Shown: positions 43,677 to 53,795, counted from the first letter of the stretch. The stretch is DNA of 64,000 nucleotides from Sinorhizobium fredii (GCF_002944405.1 NZ_CP024307.1:3120501-3184500); one strand, 5' to 3'. Notes: generated from the sequence alone by a model not told the origin. Numbers and translations: made by a program.

Positions 43677-44678
43677 ATGCTGAGTGCTTCGCTGTTTCCC
43701 GTGCTCATCTTCTTCCTGGCGTCGACCTCGGTCGGCGGCCTGATGCTCACCGCGTTTTATCCGCGCGCAGCCAAGGCCAGCGCCTATCGGCAGAGATTTG
43801 AGCACGTCGCCGGACGCACGGAAATCAAGGCAACAGAGACGACAGACGAGGAACGCCGCGACCGCCGCCGCTCCGTGGAAAAGACACTGCGGGAAATAGA
43901 GGAGCAGCAGAAGGCACAGGCGCGCAAGGGCGGCAAGCCGAAGCTCGACGTCAGGCTTCGCCAGGCCGGTCTCCACTGGTCGATCCGCACCTATTGGTCC
44001 GCTTGCGCCGGGTCGGGCCTTGTCACCTATTTTCTGGTGACGCTTCAGGGCCTCGGCGCCTTCGCGGCATTGGGCTTCGCCATAGCTGGCGGACTTTTCC
44101 TGCCGCACCTCTATGTGAACATGAAGCGCAATATGCGGCTGAAGCGTTTCGCTGCCGAGTTTCCGAATGCTGTCGACGTGATCGTCCGCGGGCTGAAGGC
44201 AGGTCTGCCGATGACCGATTGCCTGAGAGTGATTGCGGCCGAAGCGCAGGAGCCGGTCAAGGGCGAATTCCTCACCATCGCGCAGGACCAGACGCTCGGG
44301 CTGCCGGTCGACGAAGCCGTCGAGCGCCTGTGCGATCGCATACCCCTGCCCGAGGCCAGGTTCTTCGCGATCGTCATAGCAATTCAGAGCCGCACGGGTG
44401 GCAGCCTCTCGGAGGCACTTGGCAACCTTTCCAAGGTGCTGCGCGAGCGCAAGAAGATGAAGGCGAAGATCAAGGCCATGAGCGCGGAGGCGAAATCCTC
44501 GGCCGGCATCATCGGCGCCTTGCCGTTCTTCGTGGCTGGCGCCGTGTACCTGACAAGCCCCGACTACATGTCGCTCTTGTTCACCACGGTCGCCGGAAAG
44601 ATGGTGCTTGTCGGCTCAGCCCTGTGGATGAGCATAGGCACGTTCATCATGCGCAAGATGATCAACTTCGATTTCTGA
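43677..44678 (+). CDS. tadB2: Tad pilus inner-membrane platform protein TadB (second locus)
   Basis: The 333-residue protein has an N-terminal helix (residues 5-24), a charged cytoplasmic loop (about 30-95), two central helices (about 100-145), then the secretion F domain with VDVIVRGLKAGLPMTDCLRV and IQSRTGGSLSEALGNLSKVL, and C-terminal helices. This is the TadB arrangement. It ends eight bases before tadC2. Confidence 0.92.
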   Translation: MLSASLFPVLIFFLASTSVGGLMLTAFYPRAAKASAYRQRFEHVAGRTEIKATETTDEERRDRRRSVEKTLREIEEQQKAQARKGGKPKLDVRLRQAGLHWSIRTYWSACAGSGLVTYFLVTLQGLGAFAALGFAIAGGLFLPHLYVNMKRNMRLKRFAAEFPNAVDVIVRGLKAGLPMTDCLRVIAAEAQEPVKGEFLTIAQDQTLGLPVDEAVERLCDRIPLPEARFFAIVIAIQSRTGGSLSEALGNLSKVLRERKKMKAKIKAMSAEAKSSAGIIGALPFFVAGAVYLTSPDYMSLLFTTVAGKMVLVGSALWMSIGTFIMRKMINFDF

Positions 44679-44686
44679 GAAAAGAC

Positions 44687-45655
44687 ATGAACCTTGGCGC
44701 CCACATTCCCGATTCCGACCAGCTGTCCGCGATGTTGGCTGGCCTTGCTGCCTTTTCCGCCGTCGTGGCGGTTTCCTGGCCCTATATTTTCCGCGATACG
44801 CTCGCAGAGCGGATGCGCAAGGTGGAGGGCGAGCGCGAGCGCATCAGGCAGCGCGAGCGCACTCGGCTGAATGCCGAGAAGAGCAAAGTTTCCCTTCGCG
44901 CAGAGCCCAGGCGCTTCTTTCAGGCGATCGTCGATCGCTTCAACCTTGCCAAGCAGGCGGAGGATGGCAATATCCTTCGCCTGCTGAGCATGGCAGGCTA
45001 CCGCGGCTACGCGCCGGTGACGACCTTCCTTGCCTTCAGGCTGATAGCGCCATTCGTGCTCTTCGCCGCTTGCCTCATCTATATCTTGCTCACGCTTCGG
45101 CCCGAGGCGCCGTTGCTTGTCGTCATCGCGGTGGCCGGCGCGATGGGTTCGCTGGGCTATTTCGCTCCGGCGATTTTCATCCGGAACAGGATCACCAAGC
45201 GCCAGCAAGCGATCCGCCGCTCGTGGCCAGAGGCGCTTGACCTGCTGTTGATCACCGTCGAATCCGGCATGGGCATCGAAAGCGCCCTTCGCAAGGTGGG
45301 CGACGAGATTGGCGCGCAATCGCCCGAAGTCGCGGAGGAGATCCTGCTCACTACGGCGGAACTTTCCTATCTCCAGGACCGGCGGCAGGCCTTCGAGAAC
45401 CTGGGGCAACGGACGGGCGTCGACGGGGTGCGCGCCGTGGTGACCAGCCTGATCCAGGCGGAGAAATATGGAACGCCGCTGGGTCAGGCGCTGCGGGTGA
45501 TGGCGCAGGAGAACCGCGACATGCGCATGAGCGACGCGGAGAAGAGAGCCGCCGCACTTCCCCCGAAGCTGACCGTGCCGATGATCCTGTTCTTCCTCCC
45601 TGTTCTGTTCGCGGTGATCGTCACACCAGCGGCCATTCAGATCATGAGTGTGTAA
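44687..45655 (+). CDS. tadC2: Tad pilus inner-membrane platform protein TadC (second locus)
   Basis: The 322-residue product has an N-terminal helix (about 15-32), an Arg/Glu-rich cytoplasmic stretch (EGERERIRQRERTRLN, 44-60 region), central helices (about 108-160) and an F domain with LDLLLITVESGMGIESALRK, then C-terminal helices. The ATG at 44687 is chosen because it follows the tadB2 stop at eight bases and GAGAAAAG lies just upstream. A much longer frame from 43994 runs through tadB2 and is not real. It is the last gene of the second locus and converges with cheB. Confidence 0.92.
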   Translation: MNLGAHIPDSDQLSAMLAGLAAFSAVVAVSWPYIFRDTLAERMRKVEGERERIRQRERTRLNAEKSKVSLRAEPRRFFQAIVDRFNLAKQAEDGNILRLLSMAGYRGYAPVTTFLAFRLIAPFVLFAACLIYILLTLRPEAPLLVVIAVAGAMGSLGYFAPAIFIRNRITKRQQAIRRSWPEALDLLLITVESGMGIESALRKVGDEIGAQSPEVAEEILLTTAELSYLQDRRQAFENLGQRTGVDGVRAVVTSLIQAEKYGTPLGQALRVMAQENRDMRMSDAEKRAAALPPKLTVPMILFFLPVLFAVIVTPAAIQIMSV

Positions 45656-45697
45656 GTCGATTTAAGGACACATGCAGTTGAGTTGGGGTGGGCGAGC

Positions 45698-45733
45698 GCG
45701 GCGCTGTGTGTCGAGATCGCCGCCTAGCGCCGC
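45698..45733. terminator. Possible bidirectional terminator between tadC2 and cheB
   Basis: GCGGCGCT (45698-45705) pairs with AGCGCCGC (45726-45733) around a 20-base loop in the short gap between convergent genes. Neither side has a good T-run. It is the only stem in the gap and so the best guess for the boundary between the pilus and chemosensory transcripts. Confidence 0.35.
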
Positions 45734-45742
45734 AACTCTCTT

Positions 45743-46786
45743 TCAACGTTCTCGTGTTCCGCTCGTAAGAGCGGTGATCTTCCCGGCTATATCGTCGAGG
45801 GGCAGCACGAAATCGACGAGACCGGCCGAGATCGCCGATTTCGGCATTCCGAAGACGACGGAGCTTTCTTCATCCTGCGCAATCACCTTCCCGCCCGCAA
45901 CATGCAGTGCCCGAAGGCCCTCGGTGCCGTCTTCGCCCATCCCCGTCAGGATGACGGCAAGCGACTCGTCCCCGAAAGCGCGAGCGATTGAACCGAATAG
46001 ATAGGATCCGGACGGCTTGAAGCCTTGGATGGGATCCTCGTCCACGACGCGAAGGCGTGATCTGCCGGAGACGCCGAGCTGGTGGCCGTCAGGGGCGAGG
46101 TAAACAGTGCCGGGCCGCAGGCGTTCGCCATTCGCGCCAACTTTTACCCTGAGCGCAATCGTGGCGTCGAGGGATGCAGCAACGCCTTCGATGAAGCCGT
46201 TCGACATATGCTGCACGATGAGGATGGGTGCGGGGAAATCGGCGGACAGGTCCTTCAATATCGAACGGATCGCGGCCGGTCCTCCCGTGGAAGCAGCGAT
46301 GCCCACTATCGCGAGCTGGGTGTTGGCCGCAGGCTGGGGCGTCTCCTTGCGCTGGTGATCGCCGCGCCCTTTCTTGCGCCATTGACGAACGACTTTCACC
46401 TGCGCCATGGCCTTGATCGTCGATAGGAACCTCTCCATGGCTGCTTTCTCGAGCGACGTGCCGGATGCAGTCGGCGCCGGGATGACCGCGAGCGCGCCCG
46501 AATCGAGCGCACGCGAGGCCATGGCCCCTAGGTGCGAACCGTCTCGATAGGCTACCATGACGACTGGCGTCGGTGCGGTGATCATGATCTCCTTGACGGT
46601 TTCGGCGGTGCCGTCGTCCCGCAGCTCCACTGCAACAATATCTGGCAAAAGCTTACCGGTCATCTTGACCGCGTCCTTGCCGTTTTTTGCGACGCCTATG
46701 AGCTCGACGGAGGCGTCGCCCAGAGTCGTCCTTTTGATGAGATTCTCGAGATCGGGCGTCGATGTCGCCAGAAGAATACGTGTCAT
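45743..46786 (-). CDS. cheB: CheB-type methylesterase with non-phosphorylatable receiver
   Basis: The 347-residue protein has the CheB two-domain build. The C-terminal methylesterase domain (about 155-345) keeps the whole catalytic triad: Ser166 in GIAASTGGP, His in IVQHMSNGF and Asp in LTGMGEDG. The N-terminal receiver (1-120) is degenerate. The acidic pair is lost (ILLATSTPD), the phospho-acceptor position reads VAVEL with Glu54 instead of Asp, and the conserved Lys is replaced by VIPAP. It therefore cannot be switched on by CheA phosphorylation in the normal way and may be constitutively active or allosterically controlled. The ATG at 46786 has GAGG eight bases upstream. Confidence 0.88.
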   Translation of the reverse strand: MTRILLATSTPDLENLIKRTTLGDASVELIGVAKNGKDAVKMTGKLLPDIVAVELRDDGTAETVKEIMITAPTPVVMVAYRDGSHLGAMASRALDSGALAVIPAPTASGTSLEKAAMERFLSTIKAMAQVKVVRQWRKKGRGDHQRKETPQPAANTQLAIVGIAASTGGPAAIRSILKDLSADFPAPILIVQHMSNGFIEGVAASLDATIALRVKVGANGERLRPGTVYLAPDGHQLGVSGRSRLRVVDEDPIQGFKPSGSYLFGSIARAFGDESLAVILTGMGEDGTEGLRALHVAGGKVIAQDEESSVVFGMPKSAISAGLVDFVLPLDDIAGKITALTSGTRER

Positions 46787-46794
46787 CCTCGTCC

Positions 46795-48930
46795 TCACAC
46801 GACCCGACGCATCGTCTCCAGGAAGTGCTGCGCATCGAACTGGTCCTTCCTCAGATAGGCATTTGCGCCGGCACGCAGCCCCCGCACCTTGTCTTCAAGC
46901 GCCTCCCGACCGGTGACGAGGACGACGGGAGTGTTGGTGAAACGGTCCGATCGACGAATAGCCTCGGTGAGTTCGAAGCCGTTCATCGACGGCATGTCGA
47001 CGTCCGCGACGACCATATCGGCGCCGTCGTCAAGAAGCTGCTGCCAAGCCTCCCGGCCATTGCTTGCCATTTTCACATCGTACCCGGCGCCTTCGAGGAT
47101 GAGCTTGACCAGCGTTCGGACGTATTTTGAATCATCGACGACGAGCACCTTGCGCCGCGCGGCCTGAAGTGGCCGGGGCATGCGTGCGCCGTCCGTCGAC
47201 CGTGTCCGGGCGGCGGCCTCGGCGAGTGCTGCAACGTTGAGGAGGAGGGCGATGCGCCCGTCGGGTAGGACCATGCCAGCACTATAGCGACGAACTTTCG
47301 TAAGCCGTGGGCCGACCGGGCGTGCGAGAAGGTCCTGCTCCCCGGCAATAGAATCGACAAGCACCGCCACCGGCCCGCCCGGAGCGTCGAGCACGACCGC
47401 CGGCACGGCATGCCGGGTATCGGAGCTAGCCGACCGCATCCCGAGCCAATCGGCGAGATCCACGAAAGGCATCGGGCCGGTCGGGGTGCTGAGGATGTCC
47501 GTCCCCTCAGACGTTGCAAAGTCTTGCGCATGAACGCGCATCACCCGCTGGACCGATGCCGTGTCGATCGTGAACATATGCTCCCCTGCCATGACCATCA
47601 CTACACGCACCATCGCAAGAGTCAGAGGGAGCGTGAGGGTAAAGGCCGCACCTCCCGTCGGCACTTGCGAGACCTCCGCTGTACCTCGCAGCGTTTCGAC
47701 ATTGCGTTTGACGATGTCGAGTCCTATGCCGCGCCCCGACAGGCTGGTAACCGTCGCGGATGTCGAGAGGCCCGGCTCGAAGACACGCCTCAGGAGCTCC
47801 GCTTCGTCTTTCACCTCCTCCAGATGTTCGCCGGCTGCCTTGCTGAGCCGGGCTACATCCACACCACGGCCGTCATCCTCCACGCGCACCTGCATCCGAT
47901 CTCCTGATATCGCGGCGGCAATGACGACTCTTCCCCTTTCCGGCTTTCCCGCCTCTCGGCGTTCCTCGGGCGACTCGATGCCATGTGCGACTGCATTGCG
48001 CACGAGATGGCGAAGCGAGTCCTGCAGACCGGAAAGAATGGAACGGTCGATCTCGATCTCTCCACCCCCGATTTTCAGTTCCGCCGATTTCCCCGACGCG
48101 GCCGCCATGTCACGTACGACCCGATCGAGCCCCTTGCAGGCTTCCGCGAACGGTTGCGTGCGTGCGTGCCGTACCTCGTTTTCGAGTGCTGTCGCGACAG
48201 TGTGCATCAGTCTCATTTCCCGGCGCAGCGATGTCGCAAGCTGACGCAACCCGTTTTCGATACCTGCCGCCAGCGCGGCAGACTCGGGGACCGTGCCCCT
48301 CAGTTTCATTGCCTGCTCCCGCAGCAGGGATGCCTCCTCGGCGTGGCGCCGAATGACCGCGCCAAAGCTGAGCAGTTCGCCACTCCTGTATAGAAGAGCA
48401 TCCAGTCGATCGGCGGAGACGCGCATGGAGCCGTCGGTATCGCTGTTGCGAACGGCCACCTGCCCCATCTGCGGAGGCCGTGGATTCGATTTGCCGCTGG
48501 GGTCATCCTCCCCTGTCGCCACGGCAGACTTCAGGGCATCGACCACGCTCTCCCCATGCGCGGGCGAAGGCGTCTCCCCGCTTTCCAAGAGGTGGGCCGC
48601 GTCCTGGATTGCGTCTGCGGCAGACAGAAGCAGTTCCAGCCTGGATTTCTCGAGCACGAGCTGCTCATTTACCGTGATGGAGATTATCTCTTCCATCCAG
48701 TGACAAATCGCTTCCACACCTCGCACTTGAAGCAAACCGGCGGCGCCCTTGAGGCTATGCACGGTCCTTAGTAGCTGCTCCTGCAGGCGGAGTTTCTCGT
48801 CGGCCCCGCCGGGGTCCTCGATGGCGAGCAATGTCTGCTCCATGTCGGATGCACGCTCGCGCACTTCCTGGGTGAACATCTGCAGCAATTCTCGATCGAA
48901 TTGGTCGCGTTTTGTCATGTCAGTTGCCAT
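46795..48930 (-). CDS. cheA: Hybrid chemotaxis kinase CheA with C-terminal receiver
   Basis: The protein of about 711 residues has an HPt domain with the phospho-His at about residue 58 ([11 protein letters not shown]) and no clear P2 domain. A dimerisation stretch leads to a HATPase domain (N box [14 protein letters not shown] boxes VEDDGRGVD and [10 protein letters not shown]), a CheW-like domain (about 450-580) and a receiver (about 590-711, [11 protein letters not shown], phospho-acceptor Asp in [12 protein letters not shown]). CheA-receiver hybrids are typical of chemosensory systems controlling pili or other non-flagellar output. The start is uncertain: ATG 48930, ATG 48918 or TTG 48939. 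All overlap or abut the MCP stop. Confidence 0.92.
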   Translation of the reverse strand: MATDMTKRDQFDRELLQMFTQEVRERASDMEQTLLAIEDPGGADEKLRLQEQLLRTVHSLKGAAGLLQVRGVEAICHWMEEIISITVNEQLVLEKSRLELLLSAADAIQDAAHLLESGETPSPAHGESVVDALKSAVATGEDDPSGKSNPRPPQMGQVAVRNSDTDGSMRVSADRLDALLYRSGELLSFGAVIRRHAEEASLLREQAMKLRGTVPESAALAAGIENGLRQLATSLRREMRLMHTVATALENEVRHARTQPFAEACKGLDRVVRDMAAASGKSAELKIGGGEIEIDRSILSGLQDSLRHLVRNAVAHGIESPEERREAGKPERGRVVIAAAISGDRMQVRVEDDGRGVDVARLSKAAGEHLEEVKDEAELLRRVFEPGLSTSATVTSLSGRGIGLDIVKRNVETLRGTAEVSQVPTGGAAFTLTLPLTLAMVRVVMVMAGEHMFTIDTASVQRVMRVHAQDFATSEGTDILSTPTGPMPFVDLADWLGMRSASSDTRHAVPAVVLDAPGGPVAVLVDSIAGEQDLLARPVGPRLTKVRRYSAGMVLPDGRIALLLNVAALAEAAARTRSTDGARMPRPLQAARRKVLVVDDSKYVRTLVKLILEGAGYDVKMASNGREAWQQLLDDGADMVVADVDMPSMNGFELTEAIRRSDRFTNTPVVLVTGREALEDKVRGLRAGANAYLRKDQFDAQHFLETMRRVV

Positions 48931-50545
48931 GGTCAGCAAGCATTTCCTTCAGCCTGGAGCCAAGCTCGTTCAGATCTTTCGCGGCCTCTTCCGCTTGCCG
49001 GATCGCCGAGAAATTTTGGCTGCTCGCTTGCTCGATGTAATGCATCGCGTCGTGAATCTGCTTCATGCCTGCTTTTTGCTGGCCCGCCGAAGCCGCGATC
49101 TGGGCGACCGATCGCGCCGAATCGGCAACGATCGCCTCAAGCTGCCGGATCGTCTCGCCCGCTTCGTTCACCGTCTCTAGGGCGCGGCTGACACTCTTTG
49201 TGCCATCTTCAGCGCCAATGACCGCCGCGTTCGTCGCTTTCTGGATCTCCATCAGAATCCGCCGCACACGGGTAGTCGCTGACTTCGACTGGTCGGCAAG
49301 TGTCCTGATCTCACTGGCAACGACACTGAAGCCCCTGCCGTGCTCGCCGGCACGCGATGCCTCGATCGCCGCGTTCAGCGCCAACAGGTTCGTCTGGTCG
49401 GCGATCTCGGCGACAACCGTGACGATCTCACCAATTTCCAGGCTATTTTCCGCCAGCGATAGAATGTCCCCGGCAATCGCTTCGGTGCGGGCACTCACTG
49501 CGTTCATCACATGCACGGTATCATCGAGCGCCCTGCGGCCGTCATTGCTGATCTTGACGGCCTGGTCATAGGAGCCGGCAACCTGCTGAGCGCGCTGCGC
49601 CGCCTGTTCCGACGTCTGCAGCACCTCGTCGACGCTCGTCACCGTCTGAGCTACCGCCGATGATTGTTCACGCATGCCTTCGACCTGTTGCGTAGTCCCG
49701 GCAAGGATTTCGGCGGCAGACGACGAAAGATGTTGCGCCGTGTCCGAGATCGTGGCGAGCAGCTCTTCGAGCCGCTCCCTGCTGCTCCGTTCACTGTCAA
49801 TCATCCCGGCAAGCCTCGCGGTCATTGCATTGAAGGAGAAGCCGAGGGCCGCGAGTTCGTCGCTGCCTTCTACGGCCGCCTTCTGCGTCAGGTCACCGGC
49901 GCTGACCCTTTCCGCCTGGCCTACGAGCGCGCGCGTGCGGCGGACGAGGCGACGCGCGACCCGCAGCACGTGGAGAAGCATAAGAACGGCGAGGACCGCA
50001 AAGCCCAGTTGCAGCAATTGAGAGCGCTGGAGCCGGACCACTCCTGCCTGCTCGATCCGATTGATCAATTCGTCCATGCGAGCAGCGAAGTCTCTAATCC
50101 CTGGATCAAGTTCATCCAGCGCAGCGGGACCGAGCCGCGCGTTGACCATCGCGCTTTCGAGCGCGGGCCTCACCTGCTCCCGCCATTGTTGGCGGGCTTG
50201 CTCGAGCTGCGCGAGAGCGGCAGGATCCGTCGTTGCTTCAAGCCCGAGTCTTTCGTCGCCATCGGCCAGACTGGCAAGCAGTCGCTCATTGCGATCCATC
50301 AGGCCGCGCAGCTCATCGGCAGCGGCGATCCGCACGGCGCCTTCCGCTCTTTCCAGGCGCGTGGTTGCGTACATCAACTGATAGGCAAGGCGCTGCTTGC
50401 CCAGCGATGATGTCGCGGCAAGATCGGCTCGCACCTGTTGCAGGGCAACTGAGCTCGACCCGACGAGCAGCGCCGAAGCGGCCACGAACAGCAGCATGGC
50501 CAGGCCCAAGGTGCCATAGAGACTATTCGTCAATCGCAGGCTCAT
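48920..50545 (-). CDS. Methyl-accepting chemotaxis protein
   Basis: A 541-residue transmembrane receptor. TM1 is about residues 10-32, and a periplasmic helical domain (about 33-190) rich in Ala, Leu, Gln and Arg fits a four-helix bundle. TM2 is about 192-212 and HAMP about 213-265. The signalling domain carries the invariant hairpin region [20 protein letters not shown]. No NWETF-like tail for CheR/CheB docking is present. It is encoded between cheW and cheA and is presumably the dedicated input of this chemosensory array; the ligand is unknown. The start at 50545 has AAAGGA about ten bases upstream. Confidence 0.93.
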   Translation of the reverse strand: MSLRLTNSLYGTLGLAMLLFVAASALLVGSSSVALQQVRADLAATSSLGKQRLAYQLMYATTRLERAEGAVRIAAADELRGLMDRNERLLASLADGDERLGLEATTDPAALAQLEQARQQWREQVRPALESAMVNARLGPAALDELDPGIRDFAARMDELINRIEQAGVVRLQRSQLLQLGFAVLAVLMLLHVLRVARRLVRRTRALVGQAERVSAGDLTQKAAVEGSDELAALGFSFNAMTARLAGMIDSERSSRERLEELLATISDTAQHLSSSAAEILAGTTQQVEGMREQSSAVAQTVTSVDEVLQTSEQAAQRAQQVAGSYDQAVKISNDGRRALDDTVHVMNAVSARTEAIAGDILSLAENSLEIGEIVTVVAEIADQTNLLALNAAIEASRAGEHGRGFSVVASEIRTLADQSKSATTRVRRILMEIQKATNAAVIGAEDGTKSVSRALETVNEAGETIRQLEAIVADSARSVAQIAASAGQQKAGMKQIHDAMHYIEQASSQNFSAIRQAEEAAKDLNELGSRLKEMLADHGN

Positions 50546-51185
50546 GGAATTCGGTCCTTTCCGTCTCATCGGTGGCGATGATCTGCTCGTCCTCGAGAAA
50601 GAGACGGCGATCGTTCAACAGAAGGTGGCCGTCCAGAAAGACAATGACGCCTTCCGTTCTTGCGCAATCGAAGGATCCGCCACTTTTACCGGGCTTCGCC
50701 GCAGCGAATTCCTCCGGTGGGAGCGCCACTATCTCCGGAACAGAATCGGACAGGATCAGGAATTCGGAATGCGTTCGCCCGCATACAATTGCCCATTCGC
50801 CGGCGCTGCCGGCCGATCGCGGGAGATCGAACAATCTGCTAAGGTCAAAGACGGGCAGCAGTTCGCCGCGCAAATCATAGACGCCACAGGCGTGCGGGGG
50901 CATCCCGGGAAGCGGACTGACGCGTGCCTTCGAAACGATCTCGCAAACATAGCGGATCTCCAAGGCAAACCGCCGATCCGATAGCATGAAGGTCACAAGT
51001 CCGACTGTCTGCTCATCTCTGCTGCCCGCGAATGCATCGTGGGCCGCTTGTCGTGATTCCTCGTATTGAGCCGCTTTCTGTGCCAATTCCAAAAGCGCTT
51101 CGGTCTGTTCTATCGCTGCCTCGATCCGTCTTCTGACGGCGATCCAGTCGACCGGACGAGCGGCGGGCCGGGAAAGCATTGTCAT
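50523..51185 (-). CDS. cheW: CheW-type coupling protein with N-terminal extension
   Basis: The 220-residue product carries a CheW domain (about 60-200, [20 protein letters not shown] and [17 protein letters not shown]), which links the MCP to CheA. An extra N-terminal helical stretch (about 1-55, [20 protein letters not shown]) is not part of standard CheW and may form a coiled coil. The ATG at 51185 overlaps the CheR stop (ATGA) and the gene end overlaps the MCP start, so the array is tightly coupled in translation. Confidence 0.9.
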   Translation of the reverse strand: MTMLSRPAARPVDWIAVRRRIEAAIEQTEALLELAQKAAQYEESRQAAHDAFAGSRDEQTVGLVTFMLSDRRFALEIRYVCEIVSKARVSPLPGMPPHACGVYDLRGELLPVFDLSRLFDLPRSAGSAGEWAIVCGRTHSEFLILSDSVPEIVALPPEEFAAAKPGKSGGSFDCARTEGVIVFLDGHLLLNDRRLFLEDEQIIATDETERTEFHEPAIDE

Positions 51186-52540
51186 CGGCTTTCGCTCCCC
51201 CGCGCTTGGCGGATCTTGCCCATCTCCCGCCTTGCACGCTCCACCAGATCTCCAGCCGTCGCGTCTGCCATCAGAGAGATGCGCTCCTGTGGCGGACGGG
51301 AGAGGCAAAACTGCAGCACGTTTTCGAGGGCACGCAACGACGCTTCAGGGTCGCTCTGCCGGAGACAGACCCCGAGGAAGAACTGCGCGGCGGCCAGAGT
51401 GCTGTCCAGGTAGACGACTCGTCGCAGGGCTGCCGCAGCCGCATCGATCTCACCGTCGGCCATCTGCGAGAGCCCCTGCAGGAAATGCAGTTCCGGTGAC
51501 AACGGATGACTTTCAACCGCCTGCGCAGCGAGGCACGCGGCTTCGCGGGTTTCACCCACGTCGTAACGCGCTCGGATTTGGGCGATGGCCCTGGAGAGCT
51601 TGTCGCCAGGTGCTTTTGGCGCAGCCGTGTCGCATGCTTGAGCCGCCGCCATGCGGGTGACGGGATTCTTGGGCTTGCCTCGAGCGGAAACGACGCCTGA
51701 GATCGGGCTCTTGCGAGCGTCCCCACGAGCCATCATGCGCCGGTAAACAACGCCTGCCGGCGTGATGCACGTCTCGAACGGGGCGTACTTCCACAAGGGC
51801 GGATCGGTCGGGGCGGTCAACAGCCAGCCTCGATCCGCAAGGCAGGCGAATAGCTGCCGTGCAATCCGAGGCACTTTACTCGCGTCGAGGTAGACGAGAA
51901 CGTTGCGGCAAAGGATCAAGCGAAAGTCCGCCAATCCTTTTTCCGGCGCCGGAAGATCGGCTTCGCCAAGATTGAGGACAGCGAAATCGACCTGCGGGCG
52001 CAGTCGTTCGCTCAGTCGAAAGCGATCGTCACATGCGGTGAAGTATCGCTCCTTCAGCCTGCGATCCGTGTTCCTCAACGACCATTCGCCATACTCGGCG
52101 GCCCTGGCCGTTCCGAGCGCCCGTCGCGAAATGTCGACTGCACATATGCGAACTTCTTCCAAGAGACCTTCCTCGTCGCAGAGAATGGCAAGGGAGTAAG
52201 GCTCCTCCCCCGTTGCACAGCCGACACTCCAGATCCGGGCAGGCGCGCCGTCGGGCCGCCGCGTTAGTTCCGGAAGAATTTCCTGCCGTATCAGCTGAAA
52301 CTGCTCGGGGCCGCGAAAGAAGTGCGTTTCACCGACGGTGACCGCTGCGATGACGTCGTCGGTCAAGTCCTGATCCAGCCCAAGCCGGCGAAGAAGCAGG
52401 CTGCTGTCGTCGATGCCGCGCCGCGCCATGATCCGGGCGATCGCCGAGGCTACGGTGCCTTGCCGCGATGCGGGAACGCTGAGGCCGACCCTGCAGGCGA
52501 CCTCCCCGGCGAGATTGGCAGGAAGCGCGTGTCGGGTCAC
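51182..52540 (-). CDS. cheR: CheR-type MCP methyltransferase with TPR domain
   Basis: This 452-residue protein starts at GTG with AGGAGG about six bases upstream. Residues 1-270 are the CheR S-adenosylmethionine-dependent methyltransferase domain, with the SAM-binding motif SVGCATGEEPYSLAIL (105-120) and the FRLILCRNVLVYLD block. Residues about 310-440 form TPR-like repeats (AAQAVESHPLSPELHFLQG, YLDSTLAAAQFFLGVCLRQS). CheR-TPR proteins occur in chemosensory systems controlling pili or development, as in FrzF and WspC. It is the first gene of the che operon. Confidence 0.92.
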   Translation of the reverse strand: MTRHALPANLAGEVACRVGLSVPASRQGTVASAIARIMARRGIDDSSLLLRRLGLDQDLTDDVIAAVTVGETHFFRGPEQFQLIRQEILPELTRRPDGAPARIWSVGCATGEEPYSLAILCDEEGLLEEVRICAVDISRRALGTARAAEYGEWSLRNTDRRLKERYFTACDDRFRLSERLRPQVDFAVLNLGEADLPAPEKGLADFRLILCRNVLVYLDASKVPRIARQLFACLADRGWLLTAPTDPPLWKYAPFETCITPAGVVYRRMMARGDARKSPISGVVSARGKPKNPVTRMAAAQACDTAAPKAPGDKLSRAIAQIRARYDVGETREAACLAAQAVESHPLSPELHFLQGLSQMADGEIDAAAAALRRVVYLDSTLAAAQFFLGVCLRQSDPEASLRALENVLQFCLSRPPQERISLMADATAGDLVERARREMGKIRQARGSESR

Positions 52541-52716
52541 CGAACGCCTCCTGCCTCAATCGCGGCGGCGCAAAGAGGGCTATTTGATGAGCTGGCTGTG
52601 GAAACCGGCTGGCGCATTTTCGTCCCTAGCTTCGTGGCTCTGCCGTCGTCAGTACGTCCTCGCGTGCTTTTGGGCTATTCGGCCGGATGGCCTAGAAGGC
52701 GGCCTATCCGGCCGTC

Positions 52717-53406
52717 CTAATGCGGGCTCCCGGTCATGGGTAAGAGGCGCGCCCCTGCGGCAGCGGCCTCCTGACGGTTCCTCACCCGCAAACTGCGGAA
52801 GAGTGCCGCCATGTGGATCTTCACCGTACCCTCGCCGAGTTTCAGCTTGCGAGCGATCTCCTTGTTCGAAAATCCCTCGACGAGAAGCAGGAGGACCTCG
52901 CGCTGCCTCGGCGTCAGGAACTCGATTGTACGATGACTTCGTTCGTCCTGGTTTCCGCGGGTGACCTGAGGCAACTCTATTTCCTCGGGAGGGGCGGGAC
53001 GGCCCGCTATGGAGGGCGGGACGTAAACAGCGCCGTTGAGGATCGAGCCGATTGCTTCGGCCAGTTCGCTCGCCCCGAGGCCCTTTGGCACATAGCCGTT
53101 TATGCCGGCAGTCAGGGCAGACAGGATGTCCGACCGTCGCGACGACGCCGATACGACGGCGACCTTCAGATCGGGATGGATGTCACGGACGGCCGCAAGG
53201 CTCGCCGCACTTTGCATGCCCGGCATCGCCAAGTCGAACAAGGCGAGCGATATGTCTTCGTGCTCGGCGAGCCTTTCAATCGCTTCATCAAGCGACCCGG
53301 TTTCGATGATTCCCGTGAAATGCAATTTGCTCTTCAAGATGAACGCCAACGCGATGCGGAAGAATTCATCGTCATCGGCTATAAGTGCGACGCGTGAGGT
53401 ATTCAT
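52717..53406 (-). CDS. NarL/FixJ-type response regulator
   Basis: A 229-residue regulator with a complete receiver (acidic pocket Asp11-Asp13, phospho-acceptor Asp58 in LALFDLAMPG, Lys in GYVPKGLG) and a C-terminal LuxR-type helix-turn-helix (about 165-220, LTPRQREVLLLLVEGFSN and LGEGTVKIHMAALFRSLRVR). It lies 176 bases upstream of the che operon on the same strand. A plausible output for the CheA hybrid is transfer of phosphate to this regulator, which would then act on transcription, for example of the pilus genes. That connection is inference. Confidence 0.87.
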   Translation of the reverse strand: MNTSRVALIADDDEFFRIALAFILKSKLHFTGIIETGSLDEAIERLAEHEDISLALFDLAMPGMQSAASLAAVRDIHPDLKVAVVSASSRRSDILSALTAGINGYVPKGLGASELAEAIGSILNGAVYVPPSIAGRPAPPEEIELPQVTRGNQDERSHRTIEFLTPRQREVLLLLVEGFSNKEIARKLKLGEGTVKIHMAALFRSLRVRNRQEAAAAGARLLPMTGSPH

Positions 53407-53577
53407 TACGCTTCCCTCGCCGGTTGTCTGATGCTTGCGGGTCTTCAGTTCGGCCCGCTCCTAGGCCTGCAACTAACGATCGTCTCAGCGAACGCGTTCC
53501 CGCCGTTGCCAATCAATGCGCGGTAGTACCAAAATTGTGCCACACACGCCTTGAGACGTGTAGGGCTAAATGCTGCT

Positions 53578-53795
53578 GCTATTTCTCCGGGCTGTTCACA
53601 AAACGTTCGTAAACGCGTGGTGCGCCGCCCCTTTCGAGCGGTCCGTCAATCAATTTGGAGCCTTCCGACGCAGGTAGCGGCCGTGAGAAGATGTATCCCT
53701 GCCCCCTCATGAAATCCTTCAGCATTCACCACCGCCAATTGATCCCCTGTCTCAATGCCCTCGATCGTCGTTGCCGATGCGCTTGAGAACTTGGA
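53578..53795 (-). pseudogene. C-terminal remnant of an EAL-domain protein
   Basis: On the minus strand the sequence reads TTIEGIETGDQLAVVNAEGF in one frame. After a frameshift near the G-run around 53704-53708 it reads GQGYIFSRPLPASEGSKLID in another, ending VYERFVNSPEK and TAG at 53578-53580. These are the last conserved blocks of an EAL cyclic-di-GMP phosphodiesterase domain (AEG.ET..Q......GC...QGY.FSRP.P). The part further upstream is not recognisable. It is a decayed fragment with no function as an enzyme. Confidence 0.75.
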
